NCBI GenBank assembly: GCA_946055165.1
Contig: CAMGFA010000009.1
Coordinates: 1 to 48,980, forward strand
Length of the DNA stretch: 48,980 nucleotides
Source: an uncultured Bacteroidales bacterium
GTDB taxonomy: Bacteria > Bacteroidota > Bacteroidia > Bacteroidales > UBA932
Direction: 5' to 3'
The position numbers were made by a program, and so were the translations under genes. Below, piece after piece: positions 41,013 to 48,830 of the stretch (the stretch's first letter is position 1; each line of letters opens with the position of its first letter). The notes below the pieces were generated by a model that searched no databases, was not told the DNA's origin, and worked only from the letters and a program-made list of their open reading frames with translations.

Positions 41013-42497
41013 ATGAATATGTCCACAATCACTCCCCTTTTAGCCATCGTTCTCGCCCTGGCTTCCTGCGGCAACAAAGCCGAATCGCAGCCGGGTCCGG
41101 ACAACAAACCGGAAGAAAAGCCTCAACAGCAATACGCTACAGCATATATCACCACAGGCGACCAGAGTTCCCTTTTCGAGAAAAAGCAGATTCCACTGCA
41201 GTCTTTCCTCGAACCCAGCCAGGCATCGTACGCTGCCGAAATCGACGACAAGACGCAATATCAGGAAATCGACGGTTTCGGAGCTGCCCTCACGGGCGCG
41301 AGCTGCTACAACCTGCTCAAGATGAAGCCCGAACTGAGGACTGCCCTGCTCAAGGAACTTTTCGACCCCGAAGAAGGTCTGGGATTTAGCCTTGCAAGAA
41401 TTTCCATAGGGGCATCGGACTTCAGCGTGGACGAGGAATTCACCTGGTGCGACAGTCCGGGTCTTGAGAATTTCGCCATCCACAAGGAAGACCGCGACTA
41501 CCTCATCCCCATACTTCACGAAGTATATGAAATCAATCCGGGGCTCAAGCTCATAGCATCGCCATGGTCGGCTCCGAAATGGATGAAGAAATCTGCCGAC
41601 GCCAACCCGGCCAAATGGACCAACGGTACCCTCAAGCTTGAATGCTACGAAACTTATGCACAATACTTTGTAAAATGGATTCAGACAATGAAGGCCGAAG
41701 GGTTCGACATCTATGCAATGACCATACAGAACGAACCCCTCAACCGCGGCAACTCCATGTCCATGTATATGAGCTGGCAGGAACAGAAGGACTTCATAAA
41801 GGACGCTTTGGGACCGGCCTTCGAAAAGGCCGGAATAGATACCAAAATTCTGGTTTTCGACCACAACTACAACTACGACGGCATTGCCAGCCAGAAGAAC
41901 TATCCTCTCAACATCTACGACGACCCCGATGCAGCCCGCTATGTGGCAGGTTCGGCCTGGCACAACTACGGCGGCTCTCCAAGCGTTCTGGCAGGCATCC
42001 ACAACAGCGCACCTGAAAAGGACATCTATTTCACTGAGGCATCGATCGGCACATGGAACTACAACTTCCTCTCCTGCCTGATAATAGATTTCAGGGACAT
42101 CTTCATCCAGACAATGAGCAACTACAGCCGTGGAGTAACTCTCTGGAACCTTATGCTGGACGAGAACCGCGGTCCTTACCGCCCGGGAGGCTGCAGCACC
42201 TGCTTCGGAGTAGTGACCCTCAATTCCTCCGGAGGCACCGTTGCCTCCCGCCAGAGCCACTACTACAATCTGGCCCACGCCTCCAAAGTCATAAAGCCCG
42301 GAGCCGTGAGAATCAAGACAAGCGGCTACAAACCTACAGGTGTGAACTACCTCGCCTTCCGCAATCCGGACGGCAGCACGGCCGTAATTATTGTAAATGA
42401 AAACACAAAGGACCAGACCGTACATTTCAAATGCAATGGAAAGGTAATCAGTTGTGGAATTGCAGGATCGAGCATTGAGTCGCTAATCTGGGAATAG
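41013..42497 (+). CDS. GH30 endo-beta-1,6-glucanase-like lipoprotein (PUL 2)
   Basis: A 494-residue GH30 enzyme, lipobox cysteine 19 (LALASC). The barrel begins with YQEIDGFGAALTGAS; the acid/base is E241 in TIQNEPLN and the nucleophile E342 in YFTEASIGTW. ASPWSAPKWMK is a further family landmark. A C-terminal beta-sandwich covers the last ~75 residues. The sequence looks most like subfamily 3 (beta-1,6-glucanases), so it would trim beta-1,6 branches of laminarin or fungal glucan. It is transcribed alone, divergent from the regulator. Confidence 0.9.
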   Translation: MNMSTITPLLAIVLALASCGNKAESQPGPDNKPEEKPQQQYATAYITTGDQSSLFEKKQIPLQSFLEPSQASYAAEIDDKTQYQEIDGFGAALTGASCYNLLKMKPELRTALLKELFDPEEGLGFSLARISIGASDFSVDEEFTWCDSPGLENFAIHKEDRDYLIPILHEVYEINPGLKLIASPWSAPKWMKKSADANPAKWTNGTLKLECYETYAQYFVKWIQTMKAEGFDIYAMTIQNEPLNRGNSMSMYMSWQEQKDFIKDALGPAFEKAGIDTKILVFDHNYNYDGIASQKNYPLNIYDDPDAARYVAGSAWHNYGGSPSVLAGIHNSAPEKDIYFTEASIGTWNYNFLSCLIIDFRDIFIQTMSNYSRGVTLWNLMLDENRGPYRPGGCSTCFGVVTLNSSGGTVASRQSHYYNLAHASKVIKPGAVRIKTSGYKPTGVNYLAFRNPDGSTAVIIVNENTKDQTVHFKCNGKVISCGIAGSSIESLIWE

Positions 42498-42505
42498 CAG
42501 ATTGT

Positions 42506-42545
42506 GGAAAAAGAAATGAGTTGTGACCTCACGGCAACAACTCAT
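42506..42545 (-). terminator. Terminator of the candidate small RNA
   Basis: Arms ATGAGTTGT and ACAACTCAT (42516-42524 and 42537-42545), followed on the minus strand by TTCTTTTTCC. On the plus strand no T-run follows, so it acts for the minus strand. Confidence 0.85.
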
Positions 42546-42619
42546 ACTAACCACATAATTAATAACACTAAAACTAATAACCAATAGGTTGATGGCTTAG
42601 AACAAGCACTTGCTCAACC
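42508..42619 (-). ncRNA. Candidate small RNA between GH30 and yggS
   Basis: A consensus promoter (42656-42626) and a strong terminator (42545-42506) on the minus strand bound a ~110-base transcript with no useful ORF (the longest ATG frame ahead of the terminator is four codons). A hairpin GAGCAA-GTGC-TTGTTC lies near the 5' end, then an AU-rich linker, then the terminator stem. It lies antisense to nothing but the region just after the GH30 stop. Function unknown. Confidence 0.6.
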
Positions 42620-42625
42620 CGAGTA

Positions 42626-42656
42626 CAAAGGTAATATATTTTATTTAATTCGCAAA
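42626..42656 (-). promoter_or_regulatory. Promoter of the candidate small RNA
   Basis: TTTG (42656-42653), 19 bases, TACCTTTG (42633-42626) on the minus strand: an exact Bacteroidota housekeeping promoter with no gene behind it. Confidence 0.75.
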
Positions 42657-42691
42657 ATTTTTTATTAATTTTTTGAAAAATTTTTCATAAA

Positions 42692-42731
42692 AATTTCAGC
42701 AGGCTTCGATAATTTTCGGCCTGCTGAAATT
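42692..42731. terminator. Terminator of the yidC-apbE-yggS operon
   Basis: Perfect 13-pair arms AATTTCAGCAGGC and GCCTGCTGAAATT with a 14-base loop, 25 bases past the yggS stop on the minus strand. T-rich sequence follows on both strands, so it may be bidirectional. Confidence 0.85.
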
Positions 42732-42756
42732 ATTTTATTGATATATAATGCTTTAA

Positions 42757-43425
42757 CTATTCTCTCTCCCCAAAGATAGCAGTTCCTATTCTAACCATAG
42801 TGCTGCCGTGTTTTACGGCCAGAGGCCAATCATGCGACATTCCCGTGGAAAGCTGGTTGAAATCCTCCAGTTCGGGGAAGAGGTCCACAAGGTAGGCCAT
42901 AAGAGAATCGGCCCTTTCAAAATCGGCTTCCACTATGGAAGAATCGTCCGTGTTGCTCGCCATTGCCATGAGACCGCGGAAACGGATGTTCTTGTAGGTC
43001 TGAGCCCTGAAGAGGAGCTCCACGATTTCCTCCTCGTAAAAGCCCTGCTTGCTGTCTTCCATGGCCACATGGAGTTCCAGAAGCACATCGACAATGCGGT
43101 AATTCTTTGCGGCCCAGGACTGTATTTCGTCGAGGAGCCTGATGGAGTCCACCGATTGAACCAGACTCACATAAGGGAGCACCATCTTGAGCTTGTTGGT
43201 CTGGAGGTGGCCTATGAAATGCCATTCAAGTCCGGGATAGTCCGACTCCGGGAGTTCCTGCACTTTTTTGAGCAGTTCCTGCGGACGGCTCTCGGCAAAG
43301 ACCCTCTGCCCTGCGGCATAGGCCTCGGCAATAGCCGTGGAGGGGTGAAATTTGGACACTGCCACAAGGCTGGTTCCTTGTGGCAGCGTTTCCTTCAGTT
43401 GCTTTATGTTTTCTGCTATGCTCAA
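42757..43425 (-). CDS. yggS: YggS/PROSC family pyridoxal-phosphate homeostasis protein
   Basis: A 222-residue member of the PLP-binding YggS family, which keeps free vitamin B6 and amino-acid pools in balance; cytosolic. The PLP lysine is in the LVAVSKFHP motif (about K25). Other landmarks are ESRPQEL (EN-x-VQE-like), WHFIGHLQTNK, the GLMAM block and the LSTGMSHDW and VRIGTAIFGER ends. The start codon appears to be TTG at 43425, overlapping the apbE-like stop by four bases; I find no ATG or GTG that fits. It ends the operon. Confidence 0.92.
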   Translation of the reverse strand: MSIAENIKQLKETLPQGTSLVAVSKFHPSTAIAEAYAAGQRVFAESRPQELLKKVQELPESDYPGLEWHFIGHLQTNKLKMVLPYVSLVQSVDSIRLLDEIQSWAAKNYRIVDVLLELHVAMEDSKQGFYEEEIVELLFRAQTYKNIRFRGLMAMASNTDDSSIVEADFERADSLMAYLVDLFPELEDFNQLSTGMSHDWPLAVKHGSTMVRIGTAIFGERE

Positions 43426-44111
43426 AGGTCGAAGTATTGAGGTTCCACTCCTTTGAAATTATATCCCATGTCCATTCTCTGGGACGGAGAGGCCTGAAGA
43501 TAGGCCAGGCTCAGGATCTTGCATTCAAGAGGGTCCTTACCCCTTATGCAGCAATATCTTGAGTCGTCGTGAGAGATTGCAAGGACTTCGTTTCCGAGTT
43601 CGAAGAAGGCAATTTCATCTTCAGTTTCAGGATTCTCGAGGGTAAAGCACCAGTTGGGGCAGTACGGCTGCTTGCCTATGGCCCAGATAATGGAGCCTCC
43701 GAAGTTCACAAAGGCATCTTTCACCTTTGCGGCGAGGATGAGCTTTGCAATCTTCTGCATTGCATAGCCCTTGATGAAGCCTCCGAAATCGAGTTTTCCG
43801 TCCTTGTCTATGTTGAAAATCTTTTTTGTCTTGATCAGATAGGCTTCGCACAGGTTCAGAGCGTCCTTCAGCTCCTCCGATGGCTCTATTTCCGTTTTGG
43901 AGCCATTGAGAACGGAGACCTCACTTGCAGGATTGTCAGAATTGAAAACCTTGTCTATTCTCGACAGTTCCTTGCAGATGTCGCTCCAAAGTCGGCAGGC
44001 CTTGCTTTCGTTGGGCAAAACCAGCTGGAGCTCGAGTCTTGAGCCGAAACAATCCTGGGCACTTCCCTTGAGAAGGGAGGCGGACGATGAATATGAACTC
44101 TGTGTACGCAT
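43422..44111 (-). CDS. Short ApbE-like protein (FAD:protein FMN transferase homologue)
   Basis: A 229-residue ApbE-family protein, shorter than the usual ~330 and without signal peptide. Landmarks: the SRIDKVFN segment (usual ...DxxxS.....SEL), DFGGFIKGYA (usual DLGGIAKGYA) at about 108-117, and FVNFGGSI (usual NLGGNI). The C-terminal DA-x-ATA metal-binding block is not recognisable, so catalysis is doubtful, or it has a changed role. ATG 44111 is one base after the YidC stop, and its stop overlaps yggS, so it is a true operon member. Confidence 0.75.
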   Translation of the reverse strand: MRTQSSYSSSASLLKGSAQDCFGSRLELQLVLPNESKACRLWSDICKELSRIDKVFNSDNPASEVSVLNGSKTEIEPSEELKDALNLCEAYLIKTKKIFNIDKDGKLDFGGFIKGYAMQKIAKLILAAKVKDAFVNFGGSIIWAIGKQPYCPNWCFTLENPETEDEIAFFELGNEVLAISHDDSRYCCIRGKDPLECKILSLAYLQASPSQRMDMGYNFKGVEPQYFDL

Positions 44112-44112
44112 T

Positions 44113-45969
44113 TTATCTTCTTCTCTGCTGTTTCAATTGCTGTTCCTGAATTTTCTGGGCTTCTTCCAGACGCTGCTGCCACTTGGACTTAGGAAGCGGT
44201 TTGCCCTTGCTGGCCTCTACCTTTGCAACAACTTTCTCCGGTTTCACGCAGAACTTGCGGATGATGAAGATTTCCACCATTGCAATGAGCTGAGAAAGAA
44301 GGTAGTAATAGCTCAATCCGGAAGAGAGGTTGTTACATACGAAGAACATCATTATAGGCATGAGCCAAACGGTCATAAACTGCATCGACTTCACGCTCGG
44401 ATCGTCCGAATTCGGCTGCTGCGACATGGTGATTTTGCTGTAAATCAGCATCACAACTGCCATAAGCAGGGCAAAGAGGCTCAAGTGGTCGCCCAGAAGA
44501 GGAATCCTGAAGCCGAAGTCCACAATGGAATCGTATGCGCTCAAGTCCTCGGCCCAGAGGAAGGACTGCTGACGGAGCTCGATGGATGCAGGGAAGAAGC
44601 GGAACATCGCCCAGAGGATAGGGAAGGTGAGCAGCGTAGGCAGACAGCCTCCGAGGGTGCTCACACCCGCACGCTTGTACAGGTCCATGGTGGCCTGCTG
44701 CTTCTTGAGGGCATCGTCCTGCTTCGGATATTTCTTGTTGATTTCCTCGATGTATGGCTTGAGTGCCGACATCTTGGCCGATGATGAGTAGGACTTGTAG
44801 GTGAAAGGAAGTACCACGAGCTTGATTATGATGGTCATAATCAGGATGATGAGTCCGAAGTTGGCGATGTACTTGTGCAGGAAGTTGAACATCGGGATAA
44901 TGAAGTACTTCGTGAACCAGCCTACCAGCCAGCCGCCCAGAGGGATTACCTTCTCATATTTGTGGTCGAAGGATTTGAGGGTGCTGTAATGGTTCGGGCC
45001 GAGGTAAATCTCGAGCGGGATGTGGTTGTCACGGCCACCGTCGAGGTCCACCCTCATCTTGGCCTCGCAGGCCATAAGGTTATGCTCCTTGTTCTCCTCG
45101 CCCAGGAACTCCACCTTGAGGTCGCCGCTGGCAAAATCCTTCGGAGCGCGGACTATCATGGAGAAGAACTGCTGCTGGAAGGCGAACCACTCGAGACGGG
45201 AACTGATCTTTTTGGAATCGTTGCGTCCGCGTCCCATTTCATTGTGCTTCTTTTCGCCTGAGAAGTAGTAGTTTATCTTTGAATACTGGCTTTCGTTCTT
45301 GTAGCCTTTCTCCATTCGCGGGATAATGGTGTTGAAGTCCATATCCACGGAACTTACATTGCGGGGGATGTTGTCCATCTCAACGAAGGAAAGTTCGCTG
45401 TTCAGGAGGTAGGAGCCTTCTTCAAGGCTGTAGCGCTGCTCGATGTAGCCGCCGTTGTCACAAGGGAGCCTGAGCACCAGCTGCTGCGGATCGGCCGAAA
45501 ATACGTCGAAGACAAAATTCTCTGTCTGGATGTACTGGCCCACATAAACGCTCACATTGTAGCTGTTCTGTCCGGGCTTGAGGATGTAGAGGTCGGAACC
45601 GCCGTAATTGGTGTAATCCTTGAGCCTGGCGCTGTAAAGCTGAGCACCTTTTGTGTTGACCTGCAGCTCGATAAGATCGTTCTCGATAGTCAGGACACTG
45701 CCTTCGAGTTTGCTGTGGGCATCGAGCGAGGCATCTTTGTAGATGCGCTCGGGCACAGCGTCCTTGGCAGCGGGGCTCGCCTTGTCTGCAAGTTCGAGCG
45801 GTGCAGCTGCAGCCTCAAGGGCGGCCAGAGAATCCTGCCTTGCCTGGGCTATTGCACGCTGCTCACGCTGTATTTCAATTTGTTTTTTTTGTTGATTCGA
45901 CTGATAGAAGGAAAAGCCCAAAAGGACAAGTCCCATCAAAATAAAACCGATTACCGAATTTTTGTCCAT
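44113..45969 (-). CDS. yidC: Membrane protein insertase YidC
   Basis: A 618-residue insertase that places proteins in the inner membrane, with or without SecYEG. An N-terminal membrane span (about 5-21) is followed by a coiled-coil stretch, a large periplasmic domain (about 85-350) and the conserved five-helix core, including the LPFTYKSYSSSAKM region, QPNSDDPSVKSMQFM and a SYYYLLSQL end span. The C-terminus is Lys/Arg-rich (KQQRRR), as expected for ribosome contact. It lies six bases after the DUF349 gene. Confidence 0.96.
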   Translation of the reverse strand: MDKNSVIGFILMGLVLLGFSFYQSNQQKKQIEIQREQRAIAQARQDSLAALEAAAAPLELADKASPAAKDAVPERIYKDASLDAHSKLEGSVLTIENDLIELQVNTKGAQLYSARLKDYTNYGGSDLYILKPGQNSYNVSVYVGQYIQTENFVFDVFSADPQQLVLRLPCDNGGYIEQRYSLEEGSYLLNSELSFVEMDNIPRNVSSVDMDFNTIIPRMEKGYKNESQYSKINYYFSGEKKHNEMGRGRNDSKKISSRLEWFAFQQQFFSMIVRAPKDFASGDLKVEFLGEENKEHNLMACEAKMRVDLDGGRDNHIPLEIYLGPNHYSTLKSFDHKYEKVIPLGGWLVGWFTKYFIIPMFNFLHKYIANFGLIILIMTIIIKLVVLPFTYKSYSSSAKMSALKPYIEEINKKYPKQDDALKKQQATMDLYKRAGVSTLGGCLPTLLTFPILWAMFRFFPASIELRQQSFLWAEDLSAYDSIVDFGFRIPLLGDHLSLFALLMAVVMLIYSKITMSQQPNSDDPSVKSMQFMTVWLMPIMMFFVCNNLSSGLSYYYLLSQLIAMVEIFIIRKFCVKPEKVVAKVEASKGKPLPKSKWQQRLEEAQKIQEQQLKQQRRR

Positions 45970-45975
45970 AGAAAA

Positions 45976-47574
45976 TTACTGCTCGCTTCGAATCTGCTCC
46001 TCAATCTTGACAAGTTCCTCCTTGGCCTTTGCAATCCTCTCACGCATCTGCGCAATCAGCGGCTCACTGTTCTTGGAATTCGAGAAGAATCCGATGTTGT
46101 TTTCGTAAGTTACAATTTCCTGCTGGAGAGCATTGTATTTGCGGATGAGCTCGTTGCGTCCGAGCACAGGTGGGAAGGCCTGCTGCATGGCTTCCTTGAA
46201 AGCCTTGGCAATGTTGTCCTTCTCCTTGAACGGCACAAATCCGATTTCCCTGTATCGGCGCAGGAACTCTGCCTGTGCGGCCTCGCGGGACTCCCCTTCC
46301 TTCGGCACATAAGCCTCTATCTCGGCAATCAGGGCCTTCTTGGCCTTGAGGTTGCCGTGGAAGTCGTTCTCCGGCTTGGCGTTGGCATCGCGGTTGGCGA
46401 AGAATTCGTCGCAGGCGGCGCGGAAGCGCTTCCAGAGCTGCTCGCTCTTCTTGCGCGGTACGGCGCCAATCTCCTTCCACTGCTTCTGCAGGGCTATGAA
46501 CTGGTCGGTGGTCTTCTTCCAATCGGTGGATGTCTTGAGCTGCTCGGCCTGGGCAATGATGGCTTCCTTTTTGAGGATGTTCTGGTCCATAACGCCCTTC
46601 ACATTGAGGAAATAATCCCTCTTTCTTGCATAGAAGCAGTCGCAGGCAGCGCGGAAACGGTCGTAAATCTTCTGGTTGTCCTTTCTGGAAGCGAAGCCTA
46701 TCGTTTTCCATTTCTGCTGGATCTGCTCTATCTGCTTGGACAGTGCGTTCCACTGGGCTGCATCTTCAATGTCCTGTTTTCCAGCGATTTCCTCTACCTC
46801 CACACACAGAGCCTCCTTGGCTTTGAGATTGGCGGCAAAGCCAGCCTTAATTTCCTCGAAATGGGCCTGATATGCTTTGTTTATCTGTGAAGTGGCGGCT
46901 TTGAAGCGCTCCCAGATACTATCCCTGTACTCTTTTGCCACCGGGCCAATCTCCTTCCACTGCTCATGCAGTCTCTGAAGGGTATTGAAGGCAGAGAGCA
47001 CATCTTCGCTCTGGGCAAGCTGCTCGGCCTGGGCGCAGAGTTCCTCCTTGGCTTCGAGATTCTTTTTGAAATCCAGATCCCTGAGGTCGTGGTTTATCTG
47101 CACCATATCGTAGAACCTTTCCACCAGATACTGGTAGGTATCGTTCACATTGCGGTAGTCGCTTGCCGGCACCTGACCGATTTCGCGCCAGCGGGCCTGA
47201 ATGTCCCTAAGGGCAGGGAAAGCCGCCTGGACATCGTTCAGATTGTCAACCAGGTCCTTGAGTTCCTGAATGAGAGCTGTTTTCTTATGAAGGTTCTCGA
47301 GTCTTTGCTGCTCCTGTTCCTTATTGAATTCGGCTTTTTCACGTTTGAAATCACCGTAAACCGCCTTGAATTCTTCTTCAAGAAGGGTAAATTTGTCCGA
47401 CACCGCTTCGCCTGCTGCTCCGGCATCTGCCTTCTGCTTGGCCAACAGGCGGTAAAATGCCGACTTGATGGCTTCCACATCCTTACTGTAAGACATACGG
47501 TCTTCGAGGGTTCCGAGGCGCTTCAATTCGAGTGTCAATTCCTCCAGGCTGAATTTTTCAAGTTCACTGCTCAT
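45976..47574 (-). CDS. DUF349 repeat protein
   Basis: A 532-residue, highly charged helical protein with about five DUF349 repeats of ~75 residues, each with a WKEIG-like motif and a W-x-RF-x-AA motif (LHEQWKEIGPV, QQKWKTIGFA, LQKQWKEIGAV and variants). It is cytosolic, likely an elongated coiled-coil rod. Function unknown; it is widespread in Bacteroidota beside envelope genes. I chose ATG 47574; the frame two codons further opens with TTG. Confidence 0.85.
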   Translation of the reverse strand: MSSELEKFSLEELTLELKRLGTLEDRMSYSKDVEAIKSAFYRLLAKQKADAGAAGEAVSDKFTLLEEEFKAVYGDFKREKAEFNKEQEQQRLENLHKKTALIQELKDLVDNLNDVQAAFPALRDIQARWREIGQVPASDYRNVNDTYQYLVERFYDMVQINHDLRDLDFKKNLEAKEELCAQAEQLAQSEDVLSAFNTLQRLHEQWKEIGPVAKEYRDSIWERFKAATSQINKAYQAHFEEIKAGFAANLKAKEALCVEVEEIAGKQDIEDAAQWNALSKQIEQIQQKWKTIGFASRKDNQKIYDRFRAACDCFYARKRDYFLNVKGVMDQNILKKEAIIAQAEQLKTSTDWKKTTDQFIALQKQWKEIGAVPRKKSEQLWKRFRAACDEFFANRDANAKPENDFHGNLKAKKALIAEIEAYVPKEGESREAAQAEFLRRYREIGFVPFKEKDNIAKAFKEAMQQAFPPVLGRNELIRKYNALQQEIVTYENNIGFFSNSKNSEPLIAQMRERIAKAKEELVKIEEQIRSEQ

Positions 47575-47601
47575 AAACAATAGGGTTTAAAGAAAATCGG
47601 A

Positions 47602-47609
47602 CAAATATA
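47602..47609 (-). promoter_or_regulatory. -7 element of the DUF349-yidC operon
   Basis: TATATTTG on the minus strand, 27 bases before the ATG at 47574. No TTTG is placed correctly upstream. It is divergent from the trmD element. Confidence 0.5.
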
Positions 47610-47623
47610 GTAATATTTTTTGG

Positions 47624-47631
47624 TATTTTTG
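47624..47631 (+). promoter_or_regulatory. -7 element of trmD
   Basis: TATTTTTG matches TAnnTTTG, 20 bases before the trmD ATG. The -33 region is not a clear match. Confidence 0.5.
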
Positions 47632-47651
47632 CAGTCTCAAACACTAATGAT

Positions 47652-48332
47652 ATGCGTATAGATATTCTCACCGTTGTTCCGGAACTTCTCGACAGCCCTC
47701 TCAGCTACAGCATCGTGGGCCGCGCCCGCAATAAAGGCCTGGTAGACATTCACATTCACAATCTCAGAAAATATGGCATCGGACCGCGCCAGAACGTGGA
47801 CGACTACTCCTACGGGGGCGATGCCGGAATGGTTATGAGAATCGAGCCCATCTTCAACATGATTCAGGAACTCAAGGCTGAGCGCGACTACGACGAAGTC
47901 ATCTTCCTCTCCCCCGACGGCGAAAGGCTGAACCAGGGCATTGCCAACGAGCTCTCGCTCAAGGAGAATATCATCCTGCTCTGCGGTCACTACAAGGGTG
48001 TTGACCACCGCGTGCGGGAGCATCTGCTTACAAGGGAGATCTCCGTTGGCGACTATGTGCTCAGCGGCGGGGAGCTGCCTGCCGCCATTTTGGCCGATGC
48101 GATCGTGAGACTCATCCCCGGTGCCCTCACCGACGAGACTTCCGCGCTCAGCGATTCCTTTCAGGACAATCTGCTTTCCGCTCCGGTCTATACCCGCCCT
48201 GCCGAATTCAATGGGTGGTCCGTACCCGAAGTATTACTGAGCGGAAACCCTAAGCTCATCCAGAAATGGCAGGACGAGCAGGCCCTGGAAAGAACCCGCC
48301 TCCTGCGCCCCGAACTTCTCAAAGAAGACTGA
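47652..48332 (+). CDS. trmD: tRNA (guanine-N1-)-methyltransferase TrmD
   Basis: A 226-residue SPOUT-class enzyme that methylates G37 of tRNAs read by CNN codons, guarding the reading frame; an essential cytosolic homodimer. Landmarks: [13 protein letters not shown], the [12 protein letters not shown] loop, [16 protein letters not shown] and [12 protein letters not shown] of the knot that binds S-adenosylmethionine, and the C-terminal [10 protein letters not shown] segment. It stands alone, divergent from the DUF349 operon. Confidence 0.97.
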   Translation: MRIDILTVVPELLDSPLSYSIVGRARNKGLVDIHIHNLRKYGIGPRQNVDDYSYGGDAGMVMRIEPIFNMIQELKAERDYDEVIFLSPDGERLNQGIANELSLKENIILLCGHYKGVDHRVREHLLTREISVGDYVLSGGELPAAILADAIVRLIPGALTDETSALSDSFQDNLLSAPVYTRPAEFNGWSVPEVLLSGNPKLIQKWQDEQALERTRLLRPELLKED

Positions 48333-48429
48333 ATCCCCCGCCGTTTTACGCCGAAATGAGCAAACAATTCTTGGTTATTAAAATTTTTAAATAACTCAAA
48401 AATATTTCACACAAATTTTCATTAAAAAT

Positions 48430-48460
48430 TTTGCGGATATAAAAAATTGGAGTATCTTTG
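48430..48460 (+). promoter_or_regulatory. Strong orphan promoter after trmD
   Basis: TTTG (48430-48433), 19 bases, TATCTTTG (48453-48460): exact consensus, with no protein gene of normal size behind it. Confidence 0.75.
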
Positions 48461-48466
48461 TGTCCG

Positions 48467-48584
48467 GAAATGATAAACAACTCGACTTACAGAAATGTAA
48501 GAATTCTAACCAAACAATAATTAACCTTCTTAATAGGTATACACTACTAACTAATCGATAAGGCTCGCAGTGATGCGAGCCTTA
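48467..48584 (+). ncRNA. Candidate structured small RNA downstream of trmD
   Basis: From the promoter a ~118-base transcript would carry a hairpin CTTACA-GAAA-TGTAAG (48486-48501, a GNRA loop), an AU-rich linker, and an 11-pair hairpin with a GTGA loop (48559-48584). A 16-codon ATG frame (48469-48519) covers the first hairpin, so a leader peptide is possible. The overall shape matches the candidate at 42508-42619: 5' hairpin, AU-rich linker, 3' hairpin with GTGA in the loop. The 3' end is uncertain because no U-run follows. Confidence 0.45.
48559..48584 (+). terminator. Hairpin ending the orphan transcript
   Basis: Arms AAGGCTCGCA and TGCGAGCCTT (plus one T-A pair) with loop GTGA. A strong stem, but followed by CCAATTTAGG rather than a run of T, so it may be an RNA domain rather than a terminator. 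Confidence 0.5.
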
Positions 48585-48605
48585 CCAATTTAGGTATAAC
48601 ACCTA

Positions 48606-48683
48606 CTCCGCACCGCAGCTCCGCACCGCAACTCCGCACCGCAGCTCCGCACCGCAACTCCGCACCACAGCTCCGCACCGCAG
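48606..48683. repeat. Six tandem 13-base repeats
   Basis: Six units of CTCCGCACCGCAG, alternating mostly between a final G and a final A; the fifth unit has CCACAG. Perfect phase, GC-rich, intergenic. Confidence 0.9.
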
Positions 48684-48715
48684 CTGCCACCAAGGATCAG
48701 TCAGGCTCGTGGCTT

Positions 48716-48825
48716 TCGCTAAAATGAAGTAATTTTAGTCAAAATAGCGATAAAAGGCCCTATTTTCGCCAAAATGAAGTATTTTCAGTCAAAATAGCGA
48801 TAAAAGGCCCTATTTTCGCTAAAAT
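48716..48825. repeat. Tandem 50-base repeat with internal inverted arms
   Basis: Units at 48721-48770 and 48771-48820 differ at a few bases, and a partial third copy (AAAATGGCAC) begins at 48821. Within each, AAAATAG and CTATTTT are inverted arms 12 bases apart, and TCGCTA/TAGCGA pairs also occur, so single strands would fold. No ORF runs through it. Confidence 0.85.
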
Positions 48826-48830
48826 GGCAC

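Noticed and set aside
48606..48825. CRISPR array
   Set aside because: The repeats abut with no unique spacers, and no cas gene is present.
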